Origin: Bacillota bacterium
GTDB taxonomy: Bacteria; Bacillota_A; Clostridia; Lachnospirales; Lachnospiraceae
NCBI GenBank assembly: GCA_023407175.1
Contig: JAEYMU010000053.1
Coordinates: 186,001 to 250,000 of the forward strand
Direction of reading: 5' to 3'
Length of the DNA stretch: 64,000 bases
A program made the translations under genes and the position numbers. The notes under the pieces were generated by a model. It made no database searches, was not told the origin of the DNA, and worked only from the letters and a program-made list of their open reading frames with translations. Shown here one piece after another: positions 1 to 8,642 of the stretch (its first letter is position 1; each line of letters begins with the position of its first letter).

Positions 1-31
1 TAAGGACAATTTTGTAAAGCAGGAGCTCTGA

Positions 32-490
32 TTACATGTTAAAATCCGACATGATAAATTCCGTACATGCTGCCGCAGTGTCCACATTTTCTGCAACTCC
101 TGAGAGTAATGCCTTTATGTTTTCCTCCATCCCTCTCTGGGCTGCTGCCTCGGTTTCTATTCTATGGGATATCTCATTCATATGGGCTGATACTTCTTCG
201 ATCCGTTGAAAAATTTCCATAAGCTCCTCTAATACGGCCAACATTTTCTTCTGCTCGGCCGCACCTGGGCTCTTAATTAAGGCCTGGCAGCATTCCAACA
301 GTCTGCCCACGAGAATATTGCCGCTTTTTGATAGATTCAGCACTTCATCAGAAAGATTCAGGGAATCAAAGGCGCTTTTTTCCATGATTAACTGAGATTT
401 ATCCCAGTGAATCATGTGATCCGCTGCTTCCTTCATATGTTCCTGAGCAGTTGCGAGATGTATTAATCTGTCCTTTATAAGATCCTTCAT
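32..490 (-). CDS. Small helical hypothetical protein downstream of radA
   Basis: 152 residues with no family I can name. The protein is predicted almost entirely helical. Heptad-like stretches such as ENIKALLSGVAENVDTAAAC resemble the helical bundles of chemoreceptor signalling domains, but I see no HAMP domain, membrane segment or methylation motif. There is no signal peptide, so it is probably cytoplasmic. The start is supported by an AGGGGGA ribosome site eight bases before ATG. It lies 29 bases downstream of radA on the same strand and is probably the last gene of the clpC-radA operon. Function unknown; a small coiled-coil adaptor is only a guess. Confidence 0.7.
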   Translation of the reverse strand: MKDLIKDRLIHLATAQEHMKEAADHMIHWDKSQLIMEKSAFDSLNLSDEVLNLSKSGNILVGRLLECCQALIKSPGAAEQKKMLAVLEELMEIFQRIEEVSAHMNEISHRIETEAAAQRGMEENIKALLSGVAENVDTAAACTEFIMSDFNM

Positions 491-519
491 CCGTGTATCC
501 CCCTGATTACTACCAGACT

Positions 520-1875
520 TTATCTCTTCAGTATCTCCATTACTTCCTGCAGGTTCCTTACTCCAATCAGCTTTATTCCCGATATATTTATCCGTTCCTT
601 ATTTGCCTGTGGCAGGATGCATACCTCAAACCCCATCTTTGAAGCTTCTGCCACTCTTTGCTCTGCCAGATTTACCGCTCTGATCTCACCCGTCAGTCCA
701 ACCTCGCCAAACAATACTGTCTTATTATCCAGTGCCAGATTCCGGTAGCTTGAAAGCAATGCCGTTGTCACGGCAAGATCAAGTGCCGGCTCTGTAATCC
801 GCATACCCCCTGCCACATTGACATAAGCATCACAATCTGAGAGCTGGATACCGGCTCTTTTTTCAAGTACAGCCATCAGAAGGTTAACACGGTTATAGTC
901 CGTGCCTGCCGCCGTTCTTCTTGGCATGTTAAAATTGGTTCGGCATACCAACGCCTGAACCTCTACCAGAATAGGTCTTGTCCCCTCAATCGAGGCCGCT
1001 ACCACCGACCCTGGTTCCCCTTCCGGCCTTCCCTTTAGCATGAATTCTGAGGGATTTTTAACTTCAACCAGCCCCGATCCCTGCATCTCGAATACACCGA
1101 TTTCATTCGTAGATCCGAAACGGTTTTTTACCGCACGCAGTACCCGGTAGGCCGCGTAATTATCTCCTTCAAAATAAAGCACCGTATCCACCATATGCTC
1201 AAGCATTCTGGGACCTGCAACCACTCCCTCCTTGGTCACATGGCCGATTATGAATACGGTAATACCATTGCCTTTGGCAATCTGCATCAGCGCCGCAGTT
1301 GCCTCTCTTACCTGGCTTACACTGCCGGGTGCGGAATCCACATCCTCCCGAAACATTGTCTGTATAGAATCTATTACAACAATCTCCGGGCTATACTTAT
1401 GTATGGTCTCTTCAATCACTTCCAGATTTGTTTCACAAAACAGCAGGAGCTCGCCGCTGAATGCGCCGAGTCTCTCTGCTCTCATTTTAATCTGACTTAG
1501 GGATTCTTCTCCCGATATATACAACACCTTTTTGGAATTGCCTACAATGCTTCTGCACATTTGCAGAAGTAAAGTGGATTTACCGATACCGGGGTCACCG
1601 CCCACCAATACCAGACTGCCCTGGACAATTCCACCGCCTAAGACACGGTCCAACTCTTCAATGCCTGAGCTCAGTCTTAGCTCTGTTTCCATCTTGATAT
1701 TGGACAACAGCTCCGGCTCCCGAAGGTTCCTTATGGCAGCCGGTTTGGCACTCTTTTTTACAACCGGTTCCTCTGCAAAGGAATTCCACGCCTTGCAGCC
1801 TGGACACTGGCCCACCCATTTTACTGACTCGTAGCCACATTCCTTGCAGAAAAACACAGTCTTATTCTTGGCCAT
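520..1875 (-). CDS. radA: DNA repair protein RadA (Sms)
   Basis: 451 residues, the usual length for RadA, a hexameric DnaB-like helicase that promotes branch migration in recombinational repair. The N-terminus has a C4 zinc finger (CKECG...CPGCKAW, about residues 10-30). It is followed by a RecA-like ATPase with Walker A GGDPGIGKST (about 92-101), the family motif KNRFGSTNEIG (about 251-261), and a C-terminal Lon-protease-like domain. ATG follows the stop of the upstream small gene after two bases, indicating translational coupling. It is the standard partner downstream of clpC in many Firmicutes, so its expression probably follows the clpC operon. All signature motifs are intact. Confidence 0.97.
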   Translation of the reverse strand: MAKNKTVFFCKECGYESVKWVGQCPGCKAWNSFAEEPVVKKSAKPAAIRNLREPELLSNIKMETELRLSSGIEELDRVLGGGIVQGSLVLVGGDPGIGKSTLLLQMCRSIVGNSKKVLYISGEESLSQIKMRAERLGAFSGELLLFCETNLEVIEETIHKYSPEIVVIDSIQTMFREDVDSAPGSVSQVREATAALMQIAKGNGITVFIIGHVTKEGVVAGPRMLEHMVDTVLYFEGDNYAAYRVLRAVKNRFGSTNEIGVFEMQGSGLVEVKNPSEFMLKGRPEGEPGSVVAASIEGTRPILVEVQALVCRTNFNMPRRTAAGTDYNRVNLLMAVLEKRAGIQLSDCDAYVNVAGGMRITEPALDLAVTTALLSSYRNLALDNKTVLFGEVGLTGEIRAVNLAEQRVAEASKMGFEVCILPQANKERINISGIKLIGVRNLQEVMEILKR

Positions 1876-1877
1876 TG

Positions 1878-2291
1878 TTATAATTTAACCACCTTTATAA
1901 TATCCTTTTTATCCTCACCCAGATCAAGGCTAAGTACCAGCTTTCCACCCAGATTGGTCTTCATTTTACCCAGATTAACATCATTTTTGAATATTTCATA
2001 TTCTTTCTCAGCTTCTAATTCCAGAGTAATCTGTGCTGTATCGTCACCGGTTACCTCAAAGCTAAGATTATTACCTTTGGTATCTAAATGAAATACGGCA
2101 GTACCAGGCACCGATTCGTAGACAAACATTCCATTTTTCTCAAGCTTTGTAATTTCATGAAAGGTTTTTACCTTGTATAAATCTCCCTGATGCTCAAAGT
2201 CAGAAAGCTTTGACTTGGTATTTAACGTGTAATTCCCAAAGCTGATAGTCCCATCGTCTTCCTTGCGTATTAACTCTTCTACAACTGCCAT
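1878..2291 (-). CDS. Conserved hypothetical beta-rich protein between clpC and radA
   Basis: 137 residues, soluble, with no signal peptide or membrane segment. The composition (alternating hydrophobic and charged residues, many Gly/Thr turns) suggests a beta-sandwich, for example TISFGNYTLNTKSKL and GTAVFHLDTKGNNLSF. I believe similar short proteins occur beside radA in Lachnospiraceae, sometimes with an unconvincing 'endosialidase' label, but no catalytic motif supports an enzyme. The start has a strong AGGAGGG site seven bases upstream. The stop lies two bases before the radA start, so the pair is probably translationally coupled. Function unknown; context suggests a role linked to stress or proteostasis. 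Confidence 0.8.
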   Translation of the reverse strand: MAVVEELIRKEDDGTISFGNYTLNTKSKLSDFEHQGDLYKVKTFHEITKLEKNGMFVYESVPGTAVFHLDTKGNNLSFEVTGDDTAQITLELEAEKEYEIFKNDVNLGKMKTNLGGKLVLSLDLGEDKKDIIKVVKL

Positions 2292-2348
2292 TGTATGACC
2301 CTCCTAATTGTATTTATATCAAAATGCAATAATCCTATACGGTGTAAA

Positions 2349-2373
2349 AATAATTTTAAAGATTAAAATTATT
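2349..2373 (-). terminator. AT-only hairpin downstream of clpC
   Basis: Arms AATAATTTTA (2349-2358) and TAAAATTATT (2364-2373) pair perfectly and are followed on the minus strand by TTTAC. The stem has no GC pair, so it would be a weak terminator at best. Partial read-through into the small gene and radA is likely. Confidence 0.35.
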
Positions 2374-2413
2374 ATATTACATTATATACGATATATCGGG
2401 CAATTTCTACTAC

Positions 2414-4867
2414 TTATTTTTTAATCTGGACTACTATTTCATTGTCAAGGTACTCAATGCGGACGGTGTCCCCTTCCTTGATCGTTCCGGCGAGAACTGC
2501 CTCCGCAAGCTTATCCTCAATATTGGTCTGAATTGCGCGTCGAAGTGGTCTTGCACCGTATTTTGCATCAAAGCCTATCTCAGCAATGTGGCTTACAACC
2601 TCCTCGCTTGCTTCCAGCATAATATTCATCTGGGCCTTGCTTCTTCCTGCAATAGATTTAATCATAATGGCAACAATACTGTTGATATCCTCCTTGGTCA
2701 GGGAATGGAACACGATAATCTCATCAATACGGTTAATGAATTCCGGCTTGAATATTCTCTTAACCTCGTCCATAACCCCTTCCTTCATACGCTTATAGTC
2801 TTCCTTCTCATCAACCACCGAAGCAAATCCAAGGCGTTTGGGAGCAATAATATTCTGTGCTCCTGCATTGGAGGTCATGATAATAATGGTATTCTTAAAG
2901 CTTACCCTTCTGCCCTGGGCATCGGTGATATGACCGTCATCCAGTACCTGCAAGAGAATATTGAATACGTCAGGATGGGCTTTCTCAATCTCATCAAAAA
3001 GGATTACCGAATAAGGATTTTGTCTTACCTTCTCACTTAATTGTCCGCCCTCGTCATAGCCCACATATCCCGGAGGGGAACCAATCAGCTTACTCACACT
3101 GTGCTTCTCCATATATTCGGACATGTCAACACGGATAATGGAGTTTTCACTGCCAAACATCGCTTCTGCCAGGGCCTTGGATAACTCTGTCTTTCCTACA
3201 CCGGTAGGCCCAAGGAACAGGAAGGAGCCAATGGGACGGTTGGGGTCCTTCAGTCCTACCCTGCCGCGCCTGATTGCTTTGGCAACTGCGCCGACTGCTT
3301 CTTCCTGTCCAACCACTCTTTTATGAAGTATGGTCTCCAGATTCTGAAGGCGCTCGGTCTCCTCCTCCGCAAGCTTTTTCACCGGTATTTTCGTCCAGCT
3401 GGCTACGATTTCCGCAATTTCATTTTCACTTACCACAAGCTGCTTATCCAGCTTTTCCTTCTCTTCCAGGAGTCTTTGCTTCTCTAACTCCTCGGTCTTT
3501 TCTTCCTGCTGCTTCTTAATCTCTCCGGCCCTTTCATAGGCCTCGGTCTTAATTGCTTTTTCCTTCTCTTCCTCCAGACGCTTAATCTCCTGCTCCAGCT
3601 CCTTAATCACCGGTGAGGAGGCATAAGCGCTAAGACGCACCTTGGAAGAGGCTTCATCCATTAAATCAATTGCTTTATCCGGTAAATACCTGTCATTGAT
3701 ATAACGGCTGGACAGCTTAACAGCTGCCTCCAAGGCACCGTCAGTAATGCGTACCTGATGATGTGCCTCATATTTATCACGCAAACCAAAGAGAATTTTT
3801 ACCGCTTCCTCTTCAGAGGGTTCGTCTACCACCACCGGCTGGAATCTCCGCTCCAGGGCAGCATCCTTCTCAATATACTTACGATATTCTTCTCTTGTGG
3901 TTGCTCCAAGAATTTGCAGCTCACCCCGAGCCAGGGAAGGCTTTAGGATATTGGAGGCATCGATAGCACCTTCCGCTCCGCCTGCGCCGATAATGGTATG
4001 GATTTCATCGATGAATAAAAGTACATTGCCATCACTGATTACTTCGCTGATAACCTTCTTTATTCTTTCCTCGAATTCACCCCTGTATTTTGAACCCGCA
4101 ACCATACCGGACAAATCAAGTGTAACCACTCTTTTTTCCTTAATGGTATCCGGGATATTCCCCTCGATTATCTTTAAGGCAAGACCCTCTGCAACCGCTG
4201 TCTTACCTACACCCGGCTCACCTACCAGACAGGGATTATTCTTGGTTCTGCGGCTAAGAATCTGGATTACTCTCTGAATCTCATCTCCCCTGCCGATTAC
4301 CGGGTCTAATTTACCCTCTCTTGCATATTCCGTCAGGTCACGGCTGTACTGGTCCAGGGTCGGAGTAGCAGAAGCTTTTCCCTTTGTCTTGCTGCCCTTT
4401 CCTGCGGAATATTCCGTCTTGGCGGCACTGACATCCACGCCTGAGGCTGTTAATATATCGATATACACCTTCTGCACATTTACGCCCAGGGTGTTAAGAA
4501 GACGTACTGCGATACAGTCGGACTCCTTAATCAGGGCAATCAGAATATGCTCGGTGCCTACCATAGAGGCCTTCAGCTTGGCCGCCTCCTTATAGCTTTG
4601 GTCCAGAATACGCTTTGATCTCGGGGTAAAGGTTCCCCCATCCATCATTTCAACGCCGTTATTCGGAGAGATCAATTGATTTACCAGCTCAAGTACCTTC
4701 TCAACAGTTACTCCGTTTTCCTCAAGGATTCTTGATGCAACGCCCTCTACCTCCATCAGACCGATCAAAAGATGTTCTGTTCCGATGTAATTGTGGGATA
4801 AACGGTATGCGATTTCCTTGGCTAAATTTATTGCTGTTTTTGCATTTTCAGTAAGTTTCTCGTACAT
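2414..4867 (-). CDS. clpC: ATP-dependent Clp protease ATPase subunit ClpC
   Basis: 817 residues from the preferred start [12 protein letters not shown], which has a GGAGGTATACA site directly upstream. An upstream in-frame ATG at 4909 lacks one. ClpC is the Hsp100 unfoldase that feeds proteins, including arginine-phosphorylated ones, to ClpP. Visible parts are the Clp N domain (1-145), AAA1 with Walker A GEPGVGKT (about 215), a middle region with a UVR-type coiled coil (about 420-470), AAA2 with GPTGVGKTE (about 550), and a C-terminal D2-small domain. It is downstream of mcsA and mcsB, whose products are its adaptor and protein-arginine kinase in Bacillus. No ClpP gene lies in the window. Confidence 0.97.
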   Translation of the reverse strand: MYEKLTENAKTAINLAKEIAYRLSHNYIGTEHLLIGLMEVEGVASRILEENGVTVEKVLELVNQLISPNNGVEMMDGGTFTPRSKRILDQSYKEAAKLKASMVGTEHILIALIKESDCIAVRLLNTLGVNVQKVYIDILTASGVDVSAAKTEYSAGKGSKTKGKASATPTLDQYSRDLTEYAREGKLDPVIGRGDEIQRVIQILSRRTKNNPCLVGEPGVGKTAVAEGLALKIIEGNIPDTIKEKRVVTLDLSGMVAGSKYRGEFEERIKKVISEVISDGNVLLFIDEIHTIIGAGGAEGAIDASNILKPSLARGELQILGATTREEYRKYIEKDAALERRFQPVVVDEPSEEEAVKILFGLRDKYEAHHQVRITDGALEAAVKLSSRYINDRYLPDKAIDLMDEASSKVRLSAYASSPVIKELEQEIKRLEEEKEKAIKTEAYERAGEIKKQQEEKTEELEKQRLLEEKEKLDKQLVVSENEIAEIVASWTKIPVKKLAEEETERLQNLETILHKRVVGQEEAVGAVAKAIRRGRVGLKDPNRPIGSFLFLGPTGVGKTELSKALAEAMFGSENSIIRVDMSEYMEKHSVSKLIGSPPGYVGYDEGGQLSEKVRQNPYSVILFDEIEKAHPDVFNILLQVLDDGHITDAQGRRVSFKNTIIIMTSNAGAQNIIAPKRLGFASVVDEKEDYKRMKEGVMDEVKRIFKPEFINRIDEIIVFHSLTKEDINSIVAIMIKSIAGRSKAQMNIMLEASEEVVSHIAEIGFDAKYGARPLRRAIQTNIEDKLAEAVLAGTIKEGDTVRIEYLDNEIVVQIKK

Positions 4868-4964
4868 TGTATACCTCCATTCTGACGCCGGTATGCTTAT
4901 GCTTGCCAAAGCATTCCGACATTTTGTCTATCACTCAAGTAATTGCCAGTTACTTTATTTCCAT

Positions 4965-5999
4965 TTATATAATTGTCGGTAATTCCTTGCGGATATATTC
5001 CGCTCTCGCCTGATCTCTGCTTACACTTCCGACATTTTTACCCAAAATCCATTGAAGGCTGCCCGGCTGGACTCCCATCATAAGCTTATGAACATTGAAC
5101 TCTCTGTCAAATTTGATCAGTCCGCAGTCCATACCAAACTTTAATTGGGAAAGCAGGGCCATAGCATCATCCGGGGACATCTGCCTTGCAAATTTTAATA
5201 TTCCGTAGGAACGAAATACCTGATCTTCAATCTCATCCGCGTTGACGGACAGCATATATTCCCGTCTCTTTCTCTCCTGCTTTACAACCTGGACGACAAT
5301 TCGTTTTAAGTTTTCTATGATCTCACTTTCTGAAATACCCATGGTCTTCTGATTGGATATCTGGTAAATGCTTCCGAGGCTTTTTGTACCTTCACCGTAA
5401 ATACCGCGAATGGTAACCCCATATTTGCCGACCTCTTCGATCAGCTTCTGGATTAGCCTTGCGGAGCTTAATGCCGGCAAAAAAACCATACATGAAGCAC
5501 GCATCCCTGTTCCCGCATTGGTCGGACATGCAGTCAGATAACCAAATTTCTCATCGTAGGCAAAGTGAAGCTTCTCGTAGGCAATATCATCTATCATATC
5601 TGCCTCTGCAAATGCCTGTTCTAAATTCATGCCTCCTATAATTGCCTGTATCCTGACATGATCCTCTTCATTAATCATAACACTGATGGTTTCATCCTCG
5701 GAGAGAATGAGTCCTGTCGTCTGTTCCTTCTCCGCCAGAAGCGGACTGACGATATGACGCTCCACCATAGCGGTCTTATCGATGTCACTTAAGGTGCTTA
5801 TGTTGCAGGAATAGTATTTTCTTCTATCCTGCTCTGTCAGCAGCCGGGTGACATCCTTTACCTCATTGACCAGGACAACAGCCTGCTCATCAGTTATCTT
5901 AGAGGAGAACGGATAGGTTTCCAGGTTTCTGGCCAGCCTTACACGGCTGGAGATAACCACATCATTATCAGGAGCCATCTGTTCATACCACTTAAGCAT
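4965..5999 (-). CDS. mcsB: Protein arginine kinase McsB
   Basis: 344 residues, full length for the bacterial ATP:guanido phosphotransferase family. McsB phosphorylates arginines on proteins and marks them for ClpCP. Diagnostic features are the N-terminal SSRVRLARN motif (about 17-25), the active-site region CPTNAGTGMRAS (about 160-171) with the conserved Cys, and the RGIYGEGT segment. The C-terminus has the McsB-specific region that binds phosphoarginine in characterised homologues. The ATG overlaps the end of mcsA by eight bases, and its ribosome site AAGGAGGAG lies inside mcsA, so the two are coupled. clpC follows after 97 bases. Confidence 0.97.
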   Translation of the reverse strand: MLKWYEQMAPDNDVVISSRVRLARNLETYPFSSKITDEQAVVLVNEVKDVTRLLTEQDRRKYYSCNISTLSDIDKTAMVERHIVSPLLAEKEQTTGLILSEDETISVMINEEDHVRIQAIIGGMNLEQAFAEADMIDDIAYEKLHFAYDEKFGYLTACPTNAGTGMRASCMVFLPALSSARLIQKLIEEVGKYGVTIRGIYGEGTKSLGSIYQISNQKTMGISESEIIENLKRIVVQVVKQERKRREYMLSVNADEIEDQVFRSYGILKFARQMSPDDAMALLSQLKFGMDCGLIKFDREFNVHKLMMGVQPGSLQWILGKNVGSVSRDQARAEYIRKELPTII

Positions 6000-6540
6000 T
6001 ATTGGTCTCCTCCTTCTTCATTTGTTTGATTAAATCACGAAGCCTTGCTGCCTCCTCGAATTCCTCCTTCTCAATTGCTTCCTGGAGCCTAAGTGACAGC
6101 TTCTGAGCCTCTGTAAAGTCCTTTGTTACTTTGTCTGTCGCAGGTGTTATATAACCCTTCGGGCGTTTTCCCGTATGAATTTCAGATCCCTGAATACCCT
6201 TGAAGGTTTTTCCTAACTGGCTATTGAAGCTCTTATAGCAGTGAGCACAACCAAAGCGCCCCTTCTGTATGAATTCCTCGTAGGAGGTTCCGCAATTACT
6301 GCAGGTTAATTCAGAATTAATCCCGCCGTATTTTTTCTTATCTGCGGCTGTATAATTATCAAGTAAGGTTGAGAGCAGGTCTCCCAGTGTAAGTTCGCTG
6401 TTAAGTAACGGCTTTTCCATTTGAAAGGATGTATAATCGGTAGCACATTCCTCACAAAGATGCTGTTCCTTCTTCACTCCGTTGATAATCTCCGTATATA
6501 AAATTTTGGCATCTCTCTTTTGACATCTATCACATAACAT
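5992..6540 (-). CDS. mcsA: McsA-type zinc-finger/UVR adaptor of McsB
   Basis: 182 residues. It has two pairs of CxxC zinc ligands (MLCDRCQ...CEECA at 1-35 and CSNCG...CAHC at about 80-105) and a C-terminal UVR motif (IEKEEFEEAARLRDLIKQM). This is the layout of McsA, which activates the McsB kinase and binds ClpC. A GGGGG ribosome site lies eight bases before ATG. It is preceded after five bases by a GntR-type regulator gene instead of the usual ctsR. The stop overlaps mcsB. Confidence 0.95.
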   Translation of the reverse strand: MLCDRCQKRDAKILYTEIINGVKKEQHLCEECATDYTSFQMEKPLLNSELTLGDLLSTLLDNYTAADKKKYGGINSELTCSNCGTSYEEFIQKGRFGCAHCYKSFNSQLGKTFKGIQGSEIHTGKRPKGYITPATDKVTKDFTEAQKLSLRLQEAIEKEEFEEAARLRDLIKQMKKEETNNA

Positions 6541-6545
6541 ACCTG

Positions 6546-6920
6546 TTACCCCCTTTCAAATTCGCTAAATATTTCATTAACGATTGCATGCGCCTCCTCA
6601 CAGCTGATATTTTTACAAAATGCTTTCGCCAGAACGACCCGCATATCATCCTTCATGTCTTCCATCGCCTGCAGCTTGTTAATATCAATTGCAATAACTG
6701 CACCTCTTCTTCTATCAAGCTTTAAGTAACCTTCCTGCTTCAAAATGGCATATGCTTTATTGACTGTGTGCATATTTATCCCGATATTTTCTGCCAGTTC
6801 CCGCACGGAAGGAAGATTCTCACCCTCCTGAAGCTGGGAGGTTGCAATACCGTAGATGATTTGATTCCTTAGCTGGATATAGAATGCTTCATCACTATTA
6901 AAATCAATTCGTACATACAT
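6546..6920 (-). CDS. GntR-family (YtrA-like) repressor heading the clpC operon
   Basis: 124 residues from MYVRIDFNSDEAFY, which has an AGGTG site upstream. An ATG ten codons earlier lacks one. Residues 10-75 form a GntR winged helix (PSVRELAENIGINMHTVNKAYAILKQEGYL, with the D/RRRGAV wing). The short C-terminal helical tail of about 45 residues is typical of the YtrA subfamily, whose members have no large ligand domain and usually repress their own operon. It occupies the position taken by ctsR in Bacillus and Clostridium and is only five bases from mcsA. A perfect palindrome over the operon promoter (7004-7026) is its likely operator. Confidence 0.92.
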   Translation of the reverse strand: MYVRIDFNSDEAFYIQLRNQIIYGIATSQLQEGENLPSVRELAENIGINMHTVNKAYAILKQEGYLKLDRRRGAVIAIDINKLQAMEDMKDDMRVVLAKAFCKNISCEEAHAIVNEIFSEFERG

Positions 6921-7003
6921 AAAGATACACCTCGTATTCACAAAACCCATTTTATAAGCGGTTTTATCGTTATATGATTAGTCCGGGCTTACATGAATTA
7001 TAT

Positions 7004-7026
7004 CTGTTATATCATCAGTATAACAG
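7004..7026. promoter_or_regulatory. Palindromic operator candidate over the clpC-operon -10
   Basis: CTGTTATA (7004-7011) and TATAACAG (7019-7026) form a perfect 8-bp inverted repeat with a 7-base spacer. The site covers the whole -10 box and the predicted transcription start, where a bound dimer would block RNA polymerase. Spacing and symmetry suit a GntR/YtrA dimer encoded by the first gene of the operon. Assignment to that protein is inferred. Confidence 0.6.
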
Positions 7027-7044
7027 CATATAGCTATTTGTCAA
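7017..7044 (-). promoter_or_regulatory. Sigma-A promoter of the gntR-mcsAB-clpC-radA operon
   Basis: Reading the minus strand, -35 TTGACA (7039-7044) and -10 TATACT (7017-7022) are separated by 16 bases. Transcription would start near 7010, about 90 bases before the GntR start codon. Both hexamers are close to consensus. No CIRCE or CtsR-like direct heptamer repeat is seen. Confidence 0.75.
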
Positions 7045-7134
7045 GTACTATTCCTACAGGACGAAAATTTCCGTAACAGGTCAATTTCCCTACAAGTGTG
7101 CTGTACCGACCATCTTTAGCTGAACTGTAACATA

Positions 7135-8313
7135 TCAGTTCTCTCTTCGGGTATGATTTTTCTTAAGAAATAGCCATATTACCACCGCCAGAAGCAGTAC
7201 ACTAAGAGTGATCAGGAAGGCAATCGTAACTGCCGCCCGATTCATATCCGAACGGTACTCCTCCATTTCTACCTCCTTGCCGGAATAACGCTGCAGCGTA
7301 TTCTGCACCTTATCATATTGATAAAGGCCTGCTTTAGCGCCGGAATATTCGCCGTACAGCAGAATAAAATCGCTCTCCGGGTCATCCTCCGATACGAATG
7401 CATGGACAGTTACACCGGATATTGTTACATTTGCCAGGGAATAGCCCTCCGGTATGATAACAGTTCCGGCCGGGTCTAAAAGCTTAAATTTACCACCAAA
7501 TACTATATAGGTTTCATTGCCGTTTTGCGATATCTCAAAGTTATCTTCAGCTGGCTCCTGCGTCTTGGGTGCCTGGGTTACCGTAGGTGCCACCTCACGA
7601 AATACATTGATAGTATATTCTATGATGTTTCCCGATTCAGCTAACACTGTAATGATAATTTTATTTTCCCCTTCTGCAAGAAAATCATTACCCGAAATCG
7701 TAACACTTGCCTTATCATCCTCAGGTACTGCGTTAATTACCAGTTTTGTGGTCTCATTATCGACCTTCATAGTATATTCATATACATTTTTGTCAAAAGC
7801 GGGAGTCATATCATCCGGACTGGTTTCCAGGCTTTTCAGGTTTGCATTGACAGATGCCGTTTGCGGCGCTTTTACTTTGATGGTTAAGGTATCACTTGAT
7901 ACGGACATTGCATCGCCCGCCTCGTCATAAACCATAACTTGTCCGTCAAAGGCCAGATTACATTCTCCCACCTTTAGTGCTGTAAACTCCAGCGCATATT
8001 TCCTGGAGGTATCCAGCTGTCCGTTGCCCATATCCGATATCTTCAGGTAACCGCTGCCTCCGGTTATAACCGAAGCTCCGCTCTCATATTTCAGAATGCT
8101 TTTGTCATAGGTCATGTCTGCTTCAAAATCACCAAAATCCGTCCCTGAATCAATTTTCAGATACACATAGACTGTGTCCCCGGTAGTTACCTCCGTGGTT
8201 TCAGAAGTCAGGTCCACCTTCGCACTTGCCGCCAGACAGGGCAGCGGCGGAAGCATTATTACAACCATCATCATTAATAAAAATATTCCCAGATATTTTT
8301 GAAATTTATTCAT
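7135..8313 (-). CDS. Membrane-anchored cohesin-like / cadherin-like surface protein
   Basis: 392 residues. A signal peptide (MNKFQKYLGIFLLMMMVVIMLPPLPCLAA) leads into a cohesin-like beta-sandwich (about 31-150: KVDLTSETTEVTTGDTVYVYLK, DFEADMTYDKSILKYES). Next is a bacterial cadherin-like domain (about 155-240, ending EYTINVFRE), a Thr/Pro/Glu linker, a further small domain, and a C-terminal transmembrane helix (about 360-382) with a positive KKNHTRREN tail. It is therefore tethered to the membrane with the cohesin-like module outside. Cohesins bind dockerins in cellulosomes, but I see no dockerin in this window, so the partner is unknown. An adjacent glucosaminidase shares the cadherin-like module. 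The leader carries two tandem hairpins. Confidence 0.85.
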   Translation of the reverse strand: MNKFQKYLGIFLLMMMVVIMLPPLPCLAASAKVDLTSETTEVTTGDTVYVYLKIDSGTDFGDFEADMTYDKSILKYESGASVITGGSGYLKISDMGNGQLDTSRKYALEFTALKVGECNLAFDGQVMVYDEAGDAMSVSSDTLTIKVKAPQTASVNANLKSLETSPDDMTPAFDKNVYEYTMKVDNETTKLVINAVPEDDKASVTISGNDFLAEGENKIIITVLAESGNIIEYTINVFREVAPTVTQAPKTQEPAEDNFEISQNGNETYIVFGGKFKLLDPAGTVIIPEGYSLANVTISGVTVHAFVSEDDPESDFILLYGEYSGAKAGLYQYDKVQNTLQRYSGKEVEMEEYRSDMNRAAVTIAFLITLSVLLLAVVIWLFLKKNHTRREN

Positions 8314-8333
8314 CCCAATCCTCCATGTTTTCC

Positions 8334-8376
8334 GGAGGATTTCTCCTCCTTGGTTTTTAGGAGGATTTCTCCTCCT
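8334..8376 (-). repeat. Tandem GGAGGA/TCCTCC hairpins in the leader of the cohesin-like gene
   Basis: Two near-identical hairpins, arms 8334-8339/8344-8349 and 8359-8365/8370-8376, share the loop TTTC (minus strand GAAA, a GNRA-type tetraloop). They lie just upstream of the real GGAGG ribosome site and ATG at 8313. Each stem carries a Shine-Dalgarno-like arm and its complement, so the leader can in principle sequester or mimic the ribosome site. Confidence 0.75.
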
Positions 8377-8560
8377 GCCTCTATGTTATTTCTTTAGTTT
8401 TCAGTGCGTTTACCGCTCTGTTTCTTTATCACCATATATTTTTACGGTCATATAAAAAGCCGTTTTTACCTCATAATATCAATGTTATCTATATTATAAT
8501 TATAATCACAAAGCGTCTCTTTGTATATAGAAAACTCCATTCTGCCGATTTATGATAGCA

Positions 8561-8613
8561 AAATTCCATGCCCCATAAAGCCTCGACGAGTGGATTATGA
8601 TTGCATGGAATTT
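8561..8613 (-). terminator. Long-loop inverted repeat after the glucosaminidase gene
   Basis: AAATTCCATGC (8561-8571) and GCATGGAATTT (8603-8613) are perfect 11-bp arms around a 31-base loop that itself contains the small palindrome CTCGACGAG. On the minus strand the stem is followed by TTTTGCTATC, a poor U-tract. It may act as a terminator or 3'-end stabiliser. The remainder of 8377-8642 holds no gene. Confidence 0.45.
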
Positions 8614-8642
8614 CACCTTTCATGTAACGCCTTCTTTAATTA

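Noticed and set aside
2588..3040. 150-codon plus-strand ORF inside clpC
   Set aside because: Antisense shadow of the conserved second ATPase domain, with no ribosome site.
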